A stretch of 64,000 nucleotides of DNA from Parapedobacter defluvii (lineage in GTDB: Bacteria; Bacteroidota; Bacteroidia; Sphingobacteriales; Sphingobacteriaceae). The stretch's first letter is position 1. Each line of letters opens with the position of its first letter. Position numbers and translations under genes: made by a program. The notes beneath the pieces are model-generated. The model did no database searches and had not been told where the DNA came from. It saw only the letters and a program-made list of their open reading frames with translations. Where the stretch lies: positions 215,785-279,784 of the forward strand of contig NZ_BMIK01000004.1 of the NCBI RefSeq assembly GCF_014642075.1. Reading direction: 5' to 3'. Of the stretch, positions 45,937-56,358 are shown in pieces.

Positions 45937-47163
45937 CTATTCGGGAAAAAAACCTAAAGAAGAAAGGTTCTCCTCATCCAGGATTTCATTGGCAATATGC
46001 AGTAATTGTTGGGCATCTACGGCATCTATCTGGGCGAATACCTCCGCTAATGTCTGTACCCTACCATCGTCCATCAGGTTTTTGGCGAGTGAAATAATCA
46101 GGCTCAGGCGGTTTTCTTCAGCCAACGCGATCTGCCCCTTGAATTTCTGCTTTGCCTGGTGCAATTGCATGACGCCCAATTGATGCTCGCGGAGTTTACG
46201 CAGTTCACCACGGACCAGCCGCAGCGCTTTATCCGTTTTTTCTGCGTCTGTTCCCAAATAAATGTGAAAAATTCCGGTATCCGAAAGCGGTGTATAGCTG
46301 GACTCGATGGTATAGGCAATGCCATGTTTTTCCCGGACTACTAAATTGAGTTTCGAGGTCATTCCCATTCCGCCGAGTAAGTTGTTGAGTAACAGTAATC
46401 CTACCTTGTTGGGATCGTGTACACTATAGGCCATACCACCCAGCATGTAATGGGTTTGGTTGATGGGTTTTGGTATCCGGGTTTGCAGCGGTTCCGACCT
46501 TTGCGGTGGTATCCGGTCGCGGCGACCGGAAGCCCGGCATACTTTACCCAGGGTGCGTGCAGCCAACGCAGTTACACTACGTATGGAGTAGTTACCTGTA
46601 ATCCCGACGATTATTTCATGTGTTTGGTAGTTTTTACGGATAAATTCAGCAATATCGTTACGGGTAAGCTGGGTAAGGTCGGCTTCGGTACCCAATATAT
46701 TATGTCCCAGTTCATGCCCTTGGAATAACTGATCCTCAAAATCATCGAGGATGGAATCTTCGGGACTGTCAAGATAAGATGCCATTTCATCCATAATGAC
46801 TCCTTTTTCCTTTTCCAGCTCATGTTCAGGAAATACAGAATGGAAAAACAAATCTTCGAACAGGTCCAATGTACGCCCCAAATAGGGGGTCAGAAAAGAG
46901 GCGTGAACGCAGGTATATTCCTTGGTCGTATAAGCATTGAGATCTCCTCCCACGGATTCGAGGCGGTTTAGTATCTGATGGGTATTCCGTTTCTCCGTCT
47001 GCTTGAATAACAGGTGTTCGATAAAGTGGGCCAGTCCATAATTACCTTTCCGTTCGTCCCTCGCTCCTGCGTTGATAAGCATACAAGCATGGGATACGGG
47101 TGATGCAACCTGGTGCAGAACGATCCGGATGCCGTTGGGGAGGTGAATAAGCTCGTATTCCAT
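45937..47163 (-). CDS. M16-family zinc peptidase (insulinase type)
   Basis: Peptidase of 408 residues with the inverted zinc motif HFIEH (HxxEH, near residue 47) and the distal Glu region EKEKGVIMDEMASYL about 75 residues later. Only one catalytic half plus its paired inactive half is present, like the short M16B enzymes that pair with a second subunit or dimerise. The start was set at the ATG at 47163 (MEYELIHLPNG), the normal family N-terminus, rather than at 47226, which would overlap the upstream gene. No signal peptide, so it is cytoplasmic. It follows the outer-membrane receptor gene by 26 nt. Confidence 0.93.
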   Translation of the reverse strand: MEYELIHLPNGIRIVLHQVASPVSHACMLINAGARDERKGNYGLAHFIEHLLFKQTEKRNTHQILNRLESVGGDLNAYTTKEYTCVHASFLTPYLGRTLDLFEDLFFHSVFPEHELEKEKGVIMDEMASYLDSPEDSILDDFEDQLFQGHELGHNILGTEADLTQLTRNDIAEFIRKNYQTHEIIVGITGNYSIRSVTALAARTLGKVCRASGRRDRIPPQRSEPLQTRIPKPINQTHYMLGGMAYSVHDPNKVGLLLLNNLLGGMGMTSKLNLVVREKHGIAYTIESSYTPLSDTGIFHIYLGTDAEKTDKALRLVRGELRKLREHQLGVMQLHQAKQKFKGQIALAEENRLSLIISLAKNLMDDGRVQTLAEVFAQIDAVDAQQLLHIANEILDEENLSSLGFFPE

Positions 47164-47189
47164 AGTTGCGCAAGATAGCAAATATAGGG

Positions 47190-50105
47190 TTAAAAACGAC
47201 CACCTCCCCGTTGGTCTCCTCCCCATCCGCCACGGCCACCTGGCCCCCCAGGGCCATCGAATCCCATACTGCCCCCCGCAAAGTTGGAGAAACGGTATGA
47301 CAACGTAAGCATGAAATAACGTGCCAGCCGATTGGTACGGCTGTCGATGATGATGTTTTCTGTGACACTGCGCGATACGTTGGTTTGCTCGTTCAGCAGA
47401 TCAAACGCCTGAAAACGGATCGCACCATTTTTGCCTTTGAAAAATTGCTTTTCGATATAGGCGTCGATAATCATGGGATTGGCACCGACGGAACTGGTAT
47501 ATCCGTTGTTGGTTGTCTTAGCCAGGTCAGCACCGAAAATCCATGTGGGCGTGAGGTTTACCGTGCCGTTTAAAGTAAGTGCCCAGGTAGATACGTTATT
47601 GTTGGCATTGTTGCGCGAGGTAACTGTATTGGTGGTGGTGTTATAAGTATAACGTATGCCCGGTGTGATCTCCAGGGTTTCTTTGGGGTTATACCGGAAG
47701 TTGACATTTTGAGAAAAAACCCAGTTGCGTGCGATGTTCCGCAAGGTTTCCCAAGAAGGTGCATCCTGACCGGCTACTTGCGAAGACACATACGAAACGT
47801 TATTGTTATACATAATCATGCCGCCGAATGACAAGGTATAGGTACGGTCGGCAAAAGGTTTGGAGAAATTGTAAAATCCACGCGTATTATAAAATCCGTT
47901 GGTATTGAGGTATTCTGTGGCCTGCACCACGCCGATGGAGTCATTGAAAGATGTGGTGCGGTTGGTTACGATCTTATCTTCAGCCAACGATCCGGTGATA
48001 CCGGCGAAGAATGAATTGCCGCCGCTGATGTTGAAGTTGCGGTAAAACATCCGCAATTCATGGGTAAACTCGGCGGAAAGATCCGGATTACCTGTTACCG
48101 GCGCATTGGCATTGGAATAATCCGTAAAGGGTTGCAGCTGGGTGAAGCTCGGTTCGTTTGCCCTTCCGGAATAATTGATGTTAAACCGCTGGGTGCGGGA
48201 AATTTCATATTCTACGCGGGCGACGGGCATCCAGTTGAATCCGGTTCGATGAATCTCGATCGCGTTCCCGTCAATGTTCCCTCCTCCCTGGAGTAAATTG
48301 GGTTGGGCAGCCACGCCAAATGAATAGTTCCATTTTTCTTTCCGGTAGCGGTAGCTGAGGGTGCCGCGGTGTGTGTAGAAAGTATAGTCGTACGTCCGGT
48401 TGTTGTTGTATTCGGGGTTGTCGATAATTACACCATCGATATCGTATGCATTGGCATTGCGATAGTTGTCGTACGATGCGAAATTGAAGTCATAACTCAA
48501 TTCCAGGGTGCTGTATTGCCCGAGGGGTTCGATATAAGAGAGGGTTGCACCTCCGTTGAGGCTTTTGTTTTCCAGGTCGACCAAATGCTGTTGATAGACG
48601 CTATCAAGGTCCTCAATCGCCGTTTCATAGACCAGGGTGTTCAGTATACGCTCCTGATCCTGTTCTGTACTGGCGGTGTTCAATGAAAAGTTGAGGAAGA
48701 TATTTCGGCCTTTATCGTTGAGCCTTCGGTTATACAGGCCGCTGGCGCCATAGTTTGGTGCATACGATTTACTGAGTTGGCGGTTTGTCAGATCATTAAT
48801 CAGCTGCTCATCCTGCCGGTTTGAGCTCAATGACAAGTTATCCGCCCGGCTTTGGCGGAAGGTCAGGTTGGGCGAAAACTTGATGTAATTTTTGTCGTCA
48901 GGCTTGTATTCAATGTTCCAGCTGAAGCGGTGGTCATTTCCGATGCTGCCGTTGTTCATATTGCTGTTTGTATAGGTGGTGCCCCCGGGAAGTGGCTCTT
49001 CGCGAAATTCATCCGTTAGCGTGGTATTGTCGGTATGGCCGAAGCTGTAGTCGCCATACATCGTCAGTTTCGGGCTGAAATCCTGACGATAGTTTACACC
49101 GATGGATTGTGTATTGGTGAGGCCATTGCTGGCTCCGGACCAGCCGCCGAACCCGGAGCCGGCTCCACCGCCAAACCCGCGGCCAAAGCTTCCTGCACCG
49201 GGGCCACGGCGGGCTCCACCGCTGCGAACGTTGAAGTCAAACAGGTTGGCATTTACGTTATTCAGGTTGCTTAATACCGAAAGTTGCATTCCTTCTTTGA
49301 ATTTGCCGTATGAACCGGTTACCTGATACCGCTCATCCGTACCGCCGCCCACGCGGAAATTCCCGAAATCGCCGTTATTTTTATCCGGAGCAATTTGCAG
49401 GTTCAACACGCGCTCGGGGTCACCACTGCGGTTGCCGGTGATATTGGCCATATCGCCGTAATCATCCACAATTTGTATGCGTTCGACAATCTCTGCCGGC
49501 AGATTCTGGATAGCGGCCTTGATGTCTCCTCCGAAGAAATCCTTTCCGTTAATGCGGGCACGGGTTACCGTTTCGCCCTGTGCCGTTACGTTGCCATCTT
49601 TATCCACTTCCACGCCGTCCAGCTTTTTGAGTGCATCGCCCACCAGTGCTCCTTCCCGTAACCGGAGGTTTTTAGTGGAATATTCCAGGGTGTCTTCTTT
49701 TACCGTAATGGGGGCAGCGCCTGTAACGGATACTTCGGCTAGCATCCGGCTGGATTCGTTGAGGCTGATGGGCAGCATCAGTTCGTTTTTGCCTCCCTCG
49801 AACGCGTACCGTTGTCGAAGCGTATCGTATCCCAGACTGGTTACCGTCAGTACAAAGCGGCTGCCCTTGATGTTGTTGAAGGAAAATAGGCCTCCACTGC
49901 CTGAACTGGTCTGTACCGAATCCTGGTCGGACACCAGTTTGATGGAAGCGCCTACGATGGCTTCCCCCCGCGAATCGCTTAACGTGCCTTGTACCCGTTT
50001 GTTGGTCTGCGAAAAACCGGGCAGCACGAGGAAAAAAAATAGAGCGGCCAATAAGGCCACTCGAATAACGGTTTGTTTAGTACCTGATTGATTGAAATTA
50101 GTCAT
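47190..50105 (-). CDS. Outer-membrane beta-barrel receptor (TonB-dependent-receptor-like) with glycine-rich tail
   Basis: A 971-residue outer-membrane protein. It has a signal segment (about 11-33), a carboxypeptidase-regulatory-like domain (about 38-115, VQGTLSDSRGEAIVGASIKL), a plug-like region (FGGDIKAAIQNLPAEIVERI, ITGNRSGDPERVLNLQIAP) and a long barrel of the outer-membrane beta-barrel type. Two glycine-rich stretches stand out: RRGPGAGSFGRGFGGGAG near residue 300, and a C-terminal tail of GGPGGRGGWGGDQRGG type placed after the last barrel strand. A canonical TonB box was not identified. It lies 21 nt after the CBM9-like gene and 26 nt before the M16 gene, forming an operon. Confidence 0.9.
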   Translation of the reverse strand: MTNFNQSGTKQTVIRVALLAALFFFLVLPGFSQTNKRVQGTLSDSRGEAIVGASIKLVSDQDSVQTSSGSGGLFSFNNIKGSRFVLTVTSLGYDTLRQRYAFEGGKNELMLPISLNESSRMLAEVSVTGAAPITVKEDTLEYSTKNLRLREGALVGDALKKLDGVEVDKDGNVTAQGETVTRARINGKDFFGGDIKAAIQNLPAEIVERIQIVDDYGDMANITGNRSGDPERVLNLQIAPDKNNGDFGNFRVGGGTDERYQVTGSYGKFKEGMQLSVLSNLNNVNANLFDFNVRSGGARRGPGAGSFGRGFGGGAGSGFGGWSGASNGLTNTQSIGVNYRQDFSPKLTMYGDYSFGHTDNTTLTDEFREEPLPGGTTYTNSNMNNGSIGNDHRFSWNIEYKPDDKNYIKFSPNLTFRQSRADNLSLSSNRQDEQLINDLTNRQLSKSYAPNYGASGLYNRRLNDKGRNIFLNFSLNTASTEQDQERILNTLVYETAIEDLDSVYQQHLVDLENKSLNGGATLSYIEPLGQYSTLELSYDFNFASYDNYRNANAYDIDGVIIDNPEYNNNRTYDYTFYTHRGTLSYRYRKEKWNYSFGVAAQPNLLQGGGNIDGNAIEIHRTGFNWMPVARVEYEISRTQRFNINYSGRANEPSFTQLQPFTDYSNANAPVTGNPDLSAEFTHELRMFYRNFNISGGNSFFAGITGSLAEDKIVTNRTTSFNDSIGVVQATEYLNTNGFYNTRGFYNFSKPFADRTYTLSFGGMIMYNNNVSYVSSQVAGQDAPSWETLRNIARNWVFSQNVNFRYNPKETLEITPGIRYTYNTTTNTVTSRNNANNNVSTWALTLNGTVNLTPTWIFGADLAKTTNNGYTSSVGANPMIIDAYIEKQFFKGKNGAIRFQAFDLLNEQTNVSRSVTENIIIDSRTNRLARYFMLTLSYRFSNFAGGSMGFDGPGGPGGRGGWGGDQRGGGRF

Positions 50106-50126
50106 TCGTATGTTCGTAAAATATCT

Positions 50127-50951
50127 TCATTCTTTGGCCAGTGGTGCCAAGACCCAAACGCCGGGTTCTTCACGCGGTTTAGAGGGTGCCTGCTGTCCGT
50201 AGCTGTAGGGATAGCCATAACCGTAGCCATATCCATAGGGATATCCGTATCCCCGCCTCATCATTGCGGGCGAACTGCCACTGCCGGGTATCATGACACC
50301 GTTTATTTTTACGTTGAATGCCAGCTCTTCGCTGGCGTCATCCAAGGACATCCCCAAGCGATCCAACGGTACAGCCATTTCCACGCATAATGCATCAGCC
50401 GTATCCAATGTAGCTTGGGCGTGAATGCCGTAGGTATTCTGCAAGGAGATTTGCCCATCGAGGACATCGTTGAACCGCATTACGTAAATCGCCCGTATGG
50501 CTGCCAGTGCTCCTTTGCGCATATCGTCCGGACGGTCGTCGTTGTCTGCTGACATGATCGACCGGAACGCCAGCCGGTCGGCAACCGGAAAGTAAACAGT
50601 TGGGCCTTCCCGTTTTTTCCCATCTGTATTGACCATGAAGGCAAGACCCTGTGCAAAAATCTGCATCTGCCGGTCTTTATCCACTACGCGCATGGCGATG
50701 TAGAGGTTTTCATCGTCGTTCTTGATGTGGTATCTGAACTTTTGGACGGCATGTTCATAGGTCAGCGAATCTTCCCACTCATCGAGCTTTCCATCAATTA
50801 CAATACCGTTGGCCCAATCCAATGATTGCTGGATGTTCCCTTTATTGCGTTGGGCAAATACGGGACTCGCCATCATCACCATCAGTATCCCTATTTTACA
50901 AGCTTTCAAAGCCATTTGTGCTGCTACAATGTGCGTTTTTGACACCTTCAT
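50127..50951 (-). CDS. Exported protein with CBM9/DOMON-like domain and Tyr-Gly-Pro repeat
   Basis: A 274-residue product with a signal peptide (ALKACKIGILMVMMASPVFA, then QRNKG). The core begins with VIDGKLDEWEDS, the pattern that opens CBM9-type sandwiches, and continues with DDENLYIAMRVVDKDRQMQI. The C-terminal part has a low-complexity GYGYPYGYGYGYGYPYSYG segment (about 234-255). The frame is open to 51122, but that would overlap rnhB, so the ATG at 50951 was chosen. It heads the operon with the outer-membrane receptor. Whether it binds sugar or another ligand is unknown. Confidence 0.8.
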   Translation of the reverse strand: MKVSKTHIVAAQMALKACKIGILMVMMASPVFAQRNKGNIQQSLDWANGIVIDGKLDEWEDSLTYEHAVQKFRYHIKNDDENLYIAMRVVDKDRQMQIFAQGLAFMVNTDGKKREGPTVYFPVADRLAFRSIMSADNDDRPDDMRKGALAAIRAIYVMRFNDVLDGQISLQNTYGIHAQATLDTADALCVEMAVPLDRLGMSLDDASEELAFNVKINGVMIPGSGSSPAMMRRGYGYPYGYGYGYGYPYSYGQQAPSKPREEPGVWVLAPLAKE

Positions 50952-51121
50952 CCTGAGTAAGTTTAATTGTATAAAAATTATTACATGCGCGGTATTAAAC
51001 CGGGTTCCGCATACTACAAACAAATGTATGCTTTTCATGCTGCGAAAGTGAGCATGCCGATTGTATATTGCGTGCAAGTTCCCTAAGTTTGTCTCCAGTG
51101 AAAACGAAGCAGAACGACACA

Positions 51122-51718
51122 ATGCTACTTTCGAGGTATCAGGACATTTTGGTTGAGGCGGGGTGCGACGAAGCGGGCCGGGGTTGTTTGGCGGGGCCCG
51201 TTTTTGCGGCAGCTGTGATTCTTCCCAGCGATTTCCAACATGAGCTGCTTACCGATTCCAAGCAGTTGTCTGCGATACAGCGCGCCGAACTTCGGCCCAT
51301 CATTGAAGCCAATGCGTTGGCGTTTGCCGTTGCCAGTGTAAGTCCGCAGGAAATTGACCGGATAAACATCCATAATGCTTCTTACCTCGCCATGCATAAG
51401 GCATTGGATACGTTAACCCTGAAAGCGGAATACATCATCGTAGACGGCAACCGGTTTATTCCTTATCAGCGAACGCCGCATTGCTGTATTGTGAAGGGTG
51501 ATGGCAAGTATTTATCCATTGCGGCGGCGTCAATATTGGCCAAGACGTATCGCGATGAATACATGGAGGGACTTGCGGCAGAATTTCCGGAATATGGGTG
51601 GTGTCAAAACAAGGGCTATCCGACCATTCAGCACCGGAGTGCGATTCTGCAACACGGCTTCACCCCTCACCATCGACGCACATTCCGGGTAACGGACCCC
51701 CAGCTCAGCCTTTTTTAG
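51122..51718 (+). CDS. rnhB: Ribonuclease HII
   Basis: Removes ribonucleotides and RNA from RNA-DNA hybrids in replication and repair. The 198-residue protein has the HII motifs: [12 protein letters not shown] (first catalytic Asp and Glu), the second Asp in YIIVDGNRF, and the C-terminal [11 protein letters not shown] and [10 protein letters not shown]. The frame is open from a TTG at 51068, but the ATG at 51122 ([14 protein letters not shown]) gives a normal family length and start. Its last 14 nt overlap the convergent YfhO gene. Confidence 0.95.
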   Translation: MLLSRYQDILVEAGCDEAGRGCLAGPVFAAAVILPSDFQHELLTDSKQLSAIQRAELRPIIEANALAFAVASVSPQEIDRINIHNASYLAMHKALDTLTLKAEYIIVDGNRFIPYQRTPHCCIVKGDGKYLSIAAASILAKTYRDEYMEGLAAEFPEYGWCQNKGYPTIQHRSAILQHGFTPHHRRTFRVTDPQLSLF

Positions 51719-54185
51719 CCGGTACGGCTTCGGTTTTTCTCCGTGTTTGCAGCCAGATAGCTGCTGCCATTCCCAATAGCAACGTGATGGAAGCGATCAG
51801 TGAAATGGTTTCACCCAAGTGGTAAGAAAGCGGTTTGAAAATGAATTCCACTTTGTGATTTCCGCCGGGCAACTGTAAAGCGCGCAGCACATAGTTGGCC
51901 CGCAGGATGGGGTATTCTTTCCCGTCCACATACGCTTTCCAACCCTTGTCGTACCATATCTCGGAAAACACAGCCAGGGCATCGTTGGGAGCCGAATATT
52001 CATATACCAGCCGGTCCGGCCGATAGGATGTCAGTTCGATCGAAGAATTTACCGGTGTACCCAGCCGCTTTTCATCCAGGAGGGATTTAAACTCTTCATT
52101 GATAAATGCCTCTTTTCGGGGATCAAACCCATTGATAGCCTGCATCTCCTCTTCGTTGTCTTTTACCAAGGTTACCTTCTCCACAAACCATGCATTACCA
52201 GCGGCTGTGTTACGGCGCTGGATGCGCTCACTGTTTTGGTTGTCATTGGTGATGAGGTAACGGGTGTTGAGCATATCCAGTATGTCTTCGTTGAGGGCAC
52301 CGCTGAACTGCCGTTCGATGAGTTCCTGGTAGCGCATCAGTTTTGCTGCATGATAGCCTCCAAGGGATTTATGGAAATAAGAGGGGCGTGCATCGGCAAA
52401 AGGATTAGTCGTTAGGTCCAGTACGCGGTAGTTCGGATCTTTATCCATGAGGATGAGCTTGTCTACCTCACGTTCCCGGATAAACTGGCGGTTCACTTGC
52501 AGCTTGTCGACGAAACGGTCTTCATTCAGGTATCGTTTGTCTACTCCCCATAGGTCGATCAGCGTGAGCAAGCCCAATGCGATCACGCCTGTTTGTGCTT
52601 TAAGTTTATTTTTGATAAGCAGCCATACGATTGCGAAAGTAAGAACCACAAAGAGCAGCGAACGGAAAGCGTCTGCCCGTGCCAACGCCGCACGGTCTTT
52701 GACCAACGCCGCCATTACTTCATTTGCAAAAGTATTGTCTCGCAGCTGTTGGCCATATTGCTGAATAACCGCCTGGTGGTTTGACGTTTTGAAACTCAGA
52801 AACACATCCGGCAATAAAGCGATAAGTAACACCAAGCCGCCCACACCGTATAATACGTAGAGGCTCTTTTTATCTAAATTTTTGATCTTGCTTCCATTGG
52901 TAACAATTTCATTAACCGTTAGAACGGCCAGAATCGGTATTAGTAACGAGGCGATGATTAGGATCGATTCAACGGCCCTGAATTTATTGTACATCGGAAA
53001 ATAGTTGAAGAACAAATCCGATACCAGCGGAAAGTGCCTGCCGAAAGAAAGCAACAGCACCAATAAGGTGGTGCTGGCTAGCCACCATTTAAGTGGCCCC
53101 TGTACAACAACCAGCCCCAGTATAAACAGAAATACGACCCCTGCTCCAAAATACCACGGCCCCGAAGTAAATGGTTTTTCGCCCCAGTAAGTGGGTAGGT
53201 TGGCTGCAAACTGCGCTGCTTGTGCCGGATCGGCACCCTTGCTGATAACCAATTTGGCTACGTTCGATTCGGCGTCCAACCGGGTATCCCCTCCCCCCCC
53301 ATAAGCATTAGGTACCAGGAAGGTCAGGCTTTCTCCCACACCTTGACTCCAATCGTAAGCATATTCGCGGCTCACACCGTTGTCTGCGCGCTGCGCGTTT
53401 TCGGTCTTCAGATTTGCCTTCCCGCGCAGGGTTTCTTTACTGTATTCGTAGGTAGGCCACAGCAGCGAAGCATTTACCGCGACTGCTAGGATGACTGCCA
53501 CGGCTTGGTACGCAATGGCCTTTCCAAATTGGAGCAGCCTTTTTTCTTTGATGGCGTGGTACAGCTCGATGACGACCAACACCAGCATGGCTAAAAAAAG
53601 GTAGTAGGTTACCTGGATGTGGTTTACTCGGATTTCAAGTGCCAGCGCCAGCGCCAATAATACCGTTCCCCACAGGTATTTCCCCCGGAATGCCAACAAT
53701 ATACCGGCCATGATCGGTGCCATGAATGCGATGGCATAAGCTTTGTTTGCATGCCCTGCTTCAATGTAAATAAAGTTATAAGAGGAAAATGCGAACGCAA
53801 TGGCTCCGAGTGCGGCTAACCAAGGTTTGACCCTTAACACACAGAACAACAAATACGCACCCAGCAAGTATAGTAACACTACATCAATCGGGTGGGGAAA
53901 AAATGCTTTGAAACCATGCAATAGGTGGGTAGTCAGGTTATTGGGTAATTCGATCAATACTTGATACGAGGGCATTCCGCTGAACATGGAATTAGTCCAC
54001 AGCGGCATATCTCCGTCACGGGCTTTGATATCCAGAATTTCTTTTTGTCCGGCTTGAGCTTGCAGCACATCGTTTTGATACAACACCTTGCCCTGCCAGG
54101 CAGGGGTCAAATAAAGAAAACAAATGGCGATGAAAACGCCGATGACCGCCAGGTGGATTGAATTGTTATTGAACCAGTTCTTCAT
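51705..54185 (-). CDS. YfhO-family polytopic membrane protein
   Basis: An 826-residue integral membrane protein of the YfhO family, GT-C-like proteins linked in other bacteria to glycosylation of envelope polymers. About a dozen helices span residues 8-560 ([37 protein letters not shown]), a soluble domain follows (about 570-780), and one terminal helix ([19 protein letters not shown]) is present. The start was placed at the ATG at 54185 ([14 protein letters not shown]), directly before helix 1; the frame continues to 54248. Function in this organism is inferred from family only. Confidence 0.9.
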   Translation of the reverse strand: MKNWFNNNSIHLAVIGVFIAICFLYLTPAWQGKVLYQNDVLQAQAGQKEILDIKARDGDMPLWTNSMFSGMPSYQVLIELPNNLTTHLLHGFKAFFPHPIDVVLLYLLGAYLLFCVLRVKPWLAALGAIAFAFSSYNFIYIEAGHANKAYAIAFMAPIMAGILLAFRGKYLWGTVLLALALALEIRVNHIQVTYYLFLAMLVLVVIELYHAIKEKRLLQFGKAIAYQAVAVILAVAVNASLLWPTYEYSKETLRGKANLKTENAQRADNGVSREYAYDWSQGVGESLTFLVPNAYGGGGDTRLDAESNVAKLVISKGADPAQAAQFAANLPTYWGEKPFTSGPWYFGAGVVFLFILGLVVVQGPLKWWLASTTLLVLLLSFGRHFPLVSDLFFNYFPMYNKFRAVESILIIASLLIPILAVLTVNEIVTNGSKIKNLDKKSLYVLYGVGGLVLLIALLPDVFLSFKTSNHQAVIQQYGQQLRDNTFANEVMAALVKDRAALARADAFRSLLFVVLTFAIVWLLIKNKLKAQTGVIALGLLTLIDLWGVDKRYLNEDRFVDKLQVNRQFIREREVDKLILMDKDPNYRVLDLTTNPFADARPSYFHKSLGGYHAAKLMRYQELIERQFSGALNEDILDMLNTRYLITNDNQNSERIQRRNTAAGNAWFVEKVTLVKDNEEEMQAINGFDPRKEAFINEEFKSLLDEKRLGTPVNSSIELTSYRPDRLVYEYSAPNDALAVFSEIWYDKGWKAYVDGKEYPILRANYVLRALQLPGGNHKVEFIFKPLSYHLGETISLIASITLLLGMAAAIWLQTRRKTEAVPAKKG

Positions 54186-54296
54186 GTATCCCTGTTGAGT
54201 TTCAAACACAAAGTGCCAAAAATAGGGATTAGATTTGAGATGTGGCACATCAGTGCCGATTAATTAGCAGATAATCGGAAGAACGTTGATGGTGGG

Positions 54297-55073
54297 TTAA
54301 AACCGATGGTCCGAATTGTGCTCACGTTGTGCCAGCAGGGTCTCCGAAGGGTTATCGATGTTGTTTTTCAGTACTTTGCTATTGGTCAGGTATTCGTCAT
54401 TACCTGCATACACAAAAAGCAACGATCCATTTTTGATAGCATCGATGATCGGCTTATTCAGTTCCCTGGGCAGCGCCGGACAGCCGTAACTTCTTCCTAG
54501 CCTCCCGGTGGTACGAATCACATCTTCGCTGCAATAGTCTGCTCCGTGGATGACCACCGCCCTAGCCATCGCTTGATCATTGATGCCGGATTCCAAGCCT
54601 ACCAGTCGAAGCGAATACCCATTGCCGCCCTGGTAGGTTGCATCGGTCAGATAAAATCCCAAGGAACTTTGCAGGGAACCGTGTTTGTTAGAGAATCTAG
54701 TGGCATATTTTTCTCCGCTATTCCTGCCATGGGCAACGATCGTATGAAACAGTAGTTTTTTGTTTTTCAGATCCAATACATACATCCTTTTCTCCGTGGA
54801 AGGCAAGGTGAAGTCTACCACGGTGAGGATATCTTTGTTTTTGGCCGGGAGGGTCCGATAGCCAATCATGGCCTGTTCAAACGCCTCGTAATTAAGCAGC
54901 GATTGAAGGTGCAGACTGTCATAGAGTTTTTGGGTCTCAGACAGTTCAGAAGAATGGACAATGGAATCGACTTGCTTGGTTTTGGATAAAGTACCCCCGC
55001 TTTTCGCAGGAAATGGATCGAAACCCCAGCCGGCAACAACCGCAAAAAGTACTACCAACAACAACTTATTCAT
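54297..55073 (-). CDS. Murein L,D-transpeptidase catalytic-domain protein (YkuD_2 type)
   Basis: Exported protein of 258 residues. A signal peptide (NKLLLVVLFAVVAGWGF) is followed by a linker and the catalytic domain with VVDFTLPSTEKRMYVLDLKN, VIHGADYCSEDVIRTTGR and the cysteine motif SYGCPALPRE. This subgroup resembles L,D-transpeptidases but is classed separately, and the activity is untested for most members. The start at 55073 was chosen because a -7 promoter box at 55098-55105 lies below the longer frame start at 55109. A second, unrelated-type transpeptidase is adjacent. Confidence 0.9.
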   Translation of the reverse strand: MNKLLLVVLFAVVAGWGFDPFPAKSGGTLSKTKQVDSIVHSSELSETQKLYDSLHLQSLLNYEAFEQAMIGYRTLPAKNKDILTVVDFTLPSTEKRMYVLDLKNKKLLFHTIVAHGRNSGEKYATRFSNKHGSLQSSLGFYLTDATYQGGNGYSLRLVGLESGINDQAMARAVVIHGADYCSEDVIRTTGRLGRSYGCPALPRELNKPIIDAIKNGSLLFVYAGNDEYLTNSKVLKNNIDNPSETLLAQREHNSDHRF

Positions 55074-55097
55074 ACGCACGCTTCTTTGGTTCGGGTG

Positions 55098-55105
55098 CAA
55101 AGTTA
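55098..55105 (-). promoter_or_regulatory. -7 box of the YkuD_2 gene
   Basis: Minus-strand TAACTTTG, an exact TAnnTTTG match 24 nt before the ATG at 55073. A TTTG occurs 17 nt further upstream, slightly closer than the usual 19-21. Confidence 0.5.
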
Positions 55106-55139
55106 ACAATAATATTGGATATCAAAGTGTTAAATAATA

Positions 55140-56168
55140 TCAATCTATTACGATGATTAACGATTGAAACGTTTTGGCCCAATCGTAGATGAATTTAGCA
55201 TGTGAAGAAGCGTTGCGTACGCACATGTGCGACCGGGGTACGGTTCCCAAGGAGGCACTGTATTCGATGATGCGTGCGTTCGGGTTTTGGGTGGGTACAC
55301 CATGAATGTACCCTCCGTTGGTGAAACGGCTGGCATACGGTGCATATCCCTGTATGGTTTTTGTGCCGTCTTTCAGGTATAACATCTTGGGTTTCTTTTC
55401 CTGGAGCACAAAGATGCCTGTAGGCGTTTCCTTTGAGTAAGGAGGCTTATGCATTCCGGATGTGGCTGGATTCATGCTCCGTATCCGCCAGGACGTTTCT
55501 TCCGAACGTTCGATCGTGCAGATGTTTTGATTGGTTACGTCTACCACCACGACGTGGTTAAACGCTACCGTATCCCCAATGGTCTTTACGTAACGTTTCG
55601 GCACTTCCCAGGTTCCTTCAAAAGACAGGCCCGCAACTTTGATCATCGGAATCGTATCGCTGCTCAACAGTTCGACCAATGATCCATCCCGTCCGTATAA
55701 CACTGGAACATCGTGATTTCCCTCCTTATACAGCGGAACGGATTGATAACGCTCGGTACCCAATGTATCTGAAACACGTTTATAGGCATTCCGGAGATAG
55801 TTGCCTACTACAGGTGCTTCACCGTTTTTATTTTTATAATTCTGTAATACGGCATAGTGCTTTTTTTCCCGCTGAAAGTTGTCAATAAAGGCTAACTTTT
55901 CTTTGATTTTATCCCATTGAAAGACACGGTTTGTGTCTTCATATGGATACTCATCCGCTAATGTATAATTGTCAAACGCGAAATCTTTGGTGAGCTTGAT
56001 ATCAGCCGCTGTGCGGGGGCGCTTACGCTCTTCCTCTTCGGCTTTTTTTACTTGCTCCAATGAGTCAGCTTTCCGCTTTTCCGCTTCTTTTTGTTGGGTG
56101 GCTCGCTCGTTGCATGAAAAAAGAAACAGCGCAACGGGAAAAATGATCAGGTATCCTGCTAATCTCAT
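55140..56168 (-). CDS. L,D-transpeptidase (YkuD domain) lipoprotein
   Basis: Cell-wall cross-linking enzyme of 342 residues. The signal ends in LFLFSC (lipidated Cys19), followed by a charged coiled coil (about 25-55, QKEAEKRKADSLEQVKKAEE) and an N-terminal domain with GEAPVVGNYLRNAYKRVSD. The YkuD domain (about 200-340) has TPTGIFVLQEKKPK, a YIHGVPTQ histidine and the catalytic cysteine in SHMCVRNAS (Met replaces the usual Gly of SHGC). It probably forms 3-3 cross-links or anchors proteins to peptidoglycan, held in the membrane by its lipid. Confidence 0.92.
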   Translation of the reverse strand: MRLAGYLIIFPVALFLFSCNERATQQKEAEKRKADSLEQVKKAEEEERKRPRTAADIKLTKDFAFDNYTLADEYPYEDTNRVFQWDKIKEKLAFIDNFQREKKHYAVLQNYKNKNGEAPVVGNYLRNAYKRVSDTLGTERYQSVPLYKEGNHDVPVLYGRDGSLVELLSSDTIPMIKVAGLSFEGTWEVPKRYVKTIGDTVAFNHVVVVDVTNQNICTIERSEETSWRIRSMNPATSGMHKPPYSKETPTGIFVLQEKKPKMLYLKDGTKTIQGYAPYASRFTNGGYIHGVPTQNPNARIIEYSASLGTVPRSHMCVRNASSHAKFIYDWAKTFQSLIIVID

Positions 56169-56305
56169 ATGTGGCTAAATGATTGTTTAATTGTATTCGG
56201 TCTCATTGCCTTAAAAGACCAAACACTGAATCATTAAACAGCAAAATCACGGAAGAGTTTGTACCGGTTACTTGTATTGTTAATTCCCGTAGTAATTTTT
56301 CTATT

Positions 56306-56338
56306 TTGAGAATATTTTCTATATTTACCAAGTTGTTG
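56306..56338 (+). promoter_or_regulatory. Promoter of the NUMOD gene
   Basis: TTTG (56306-56309), 21 nt, then TATATTTA (56331-56338, one mismatch to TAnnTTTG). Spacing is correct, and the ATG follows 20 nt later, so a short leader is expected. Confidence 0.55.
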
Positions 56339-56358
56339 CTAGACCACTATCTAAATCT

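Noticed and set aside
50952..51122. Extended start of the CBM9-like gene
   Set aside because: It would overlap the divergent rnhB start and lacks a signal peptide at its N-terminus, whereas the inner start has one.
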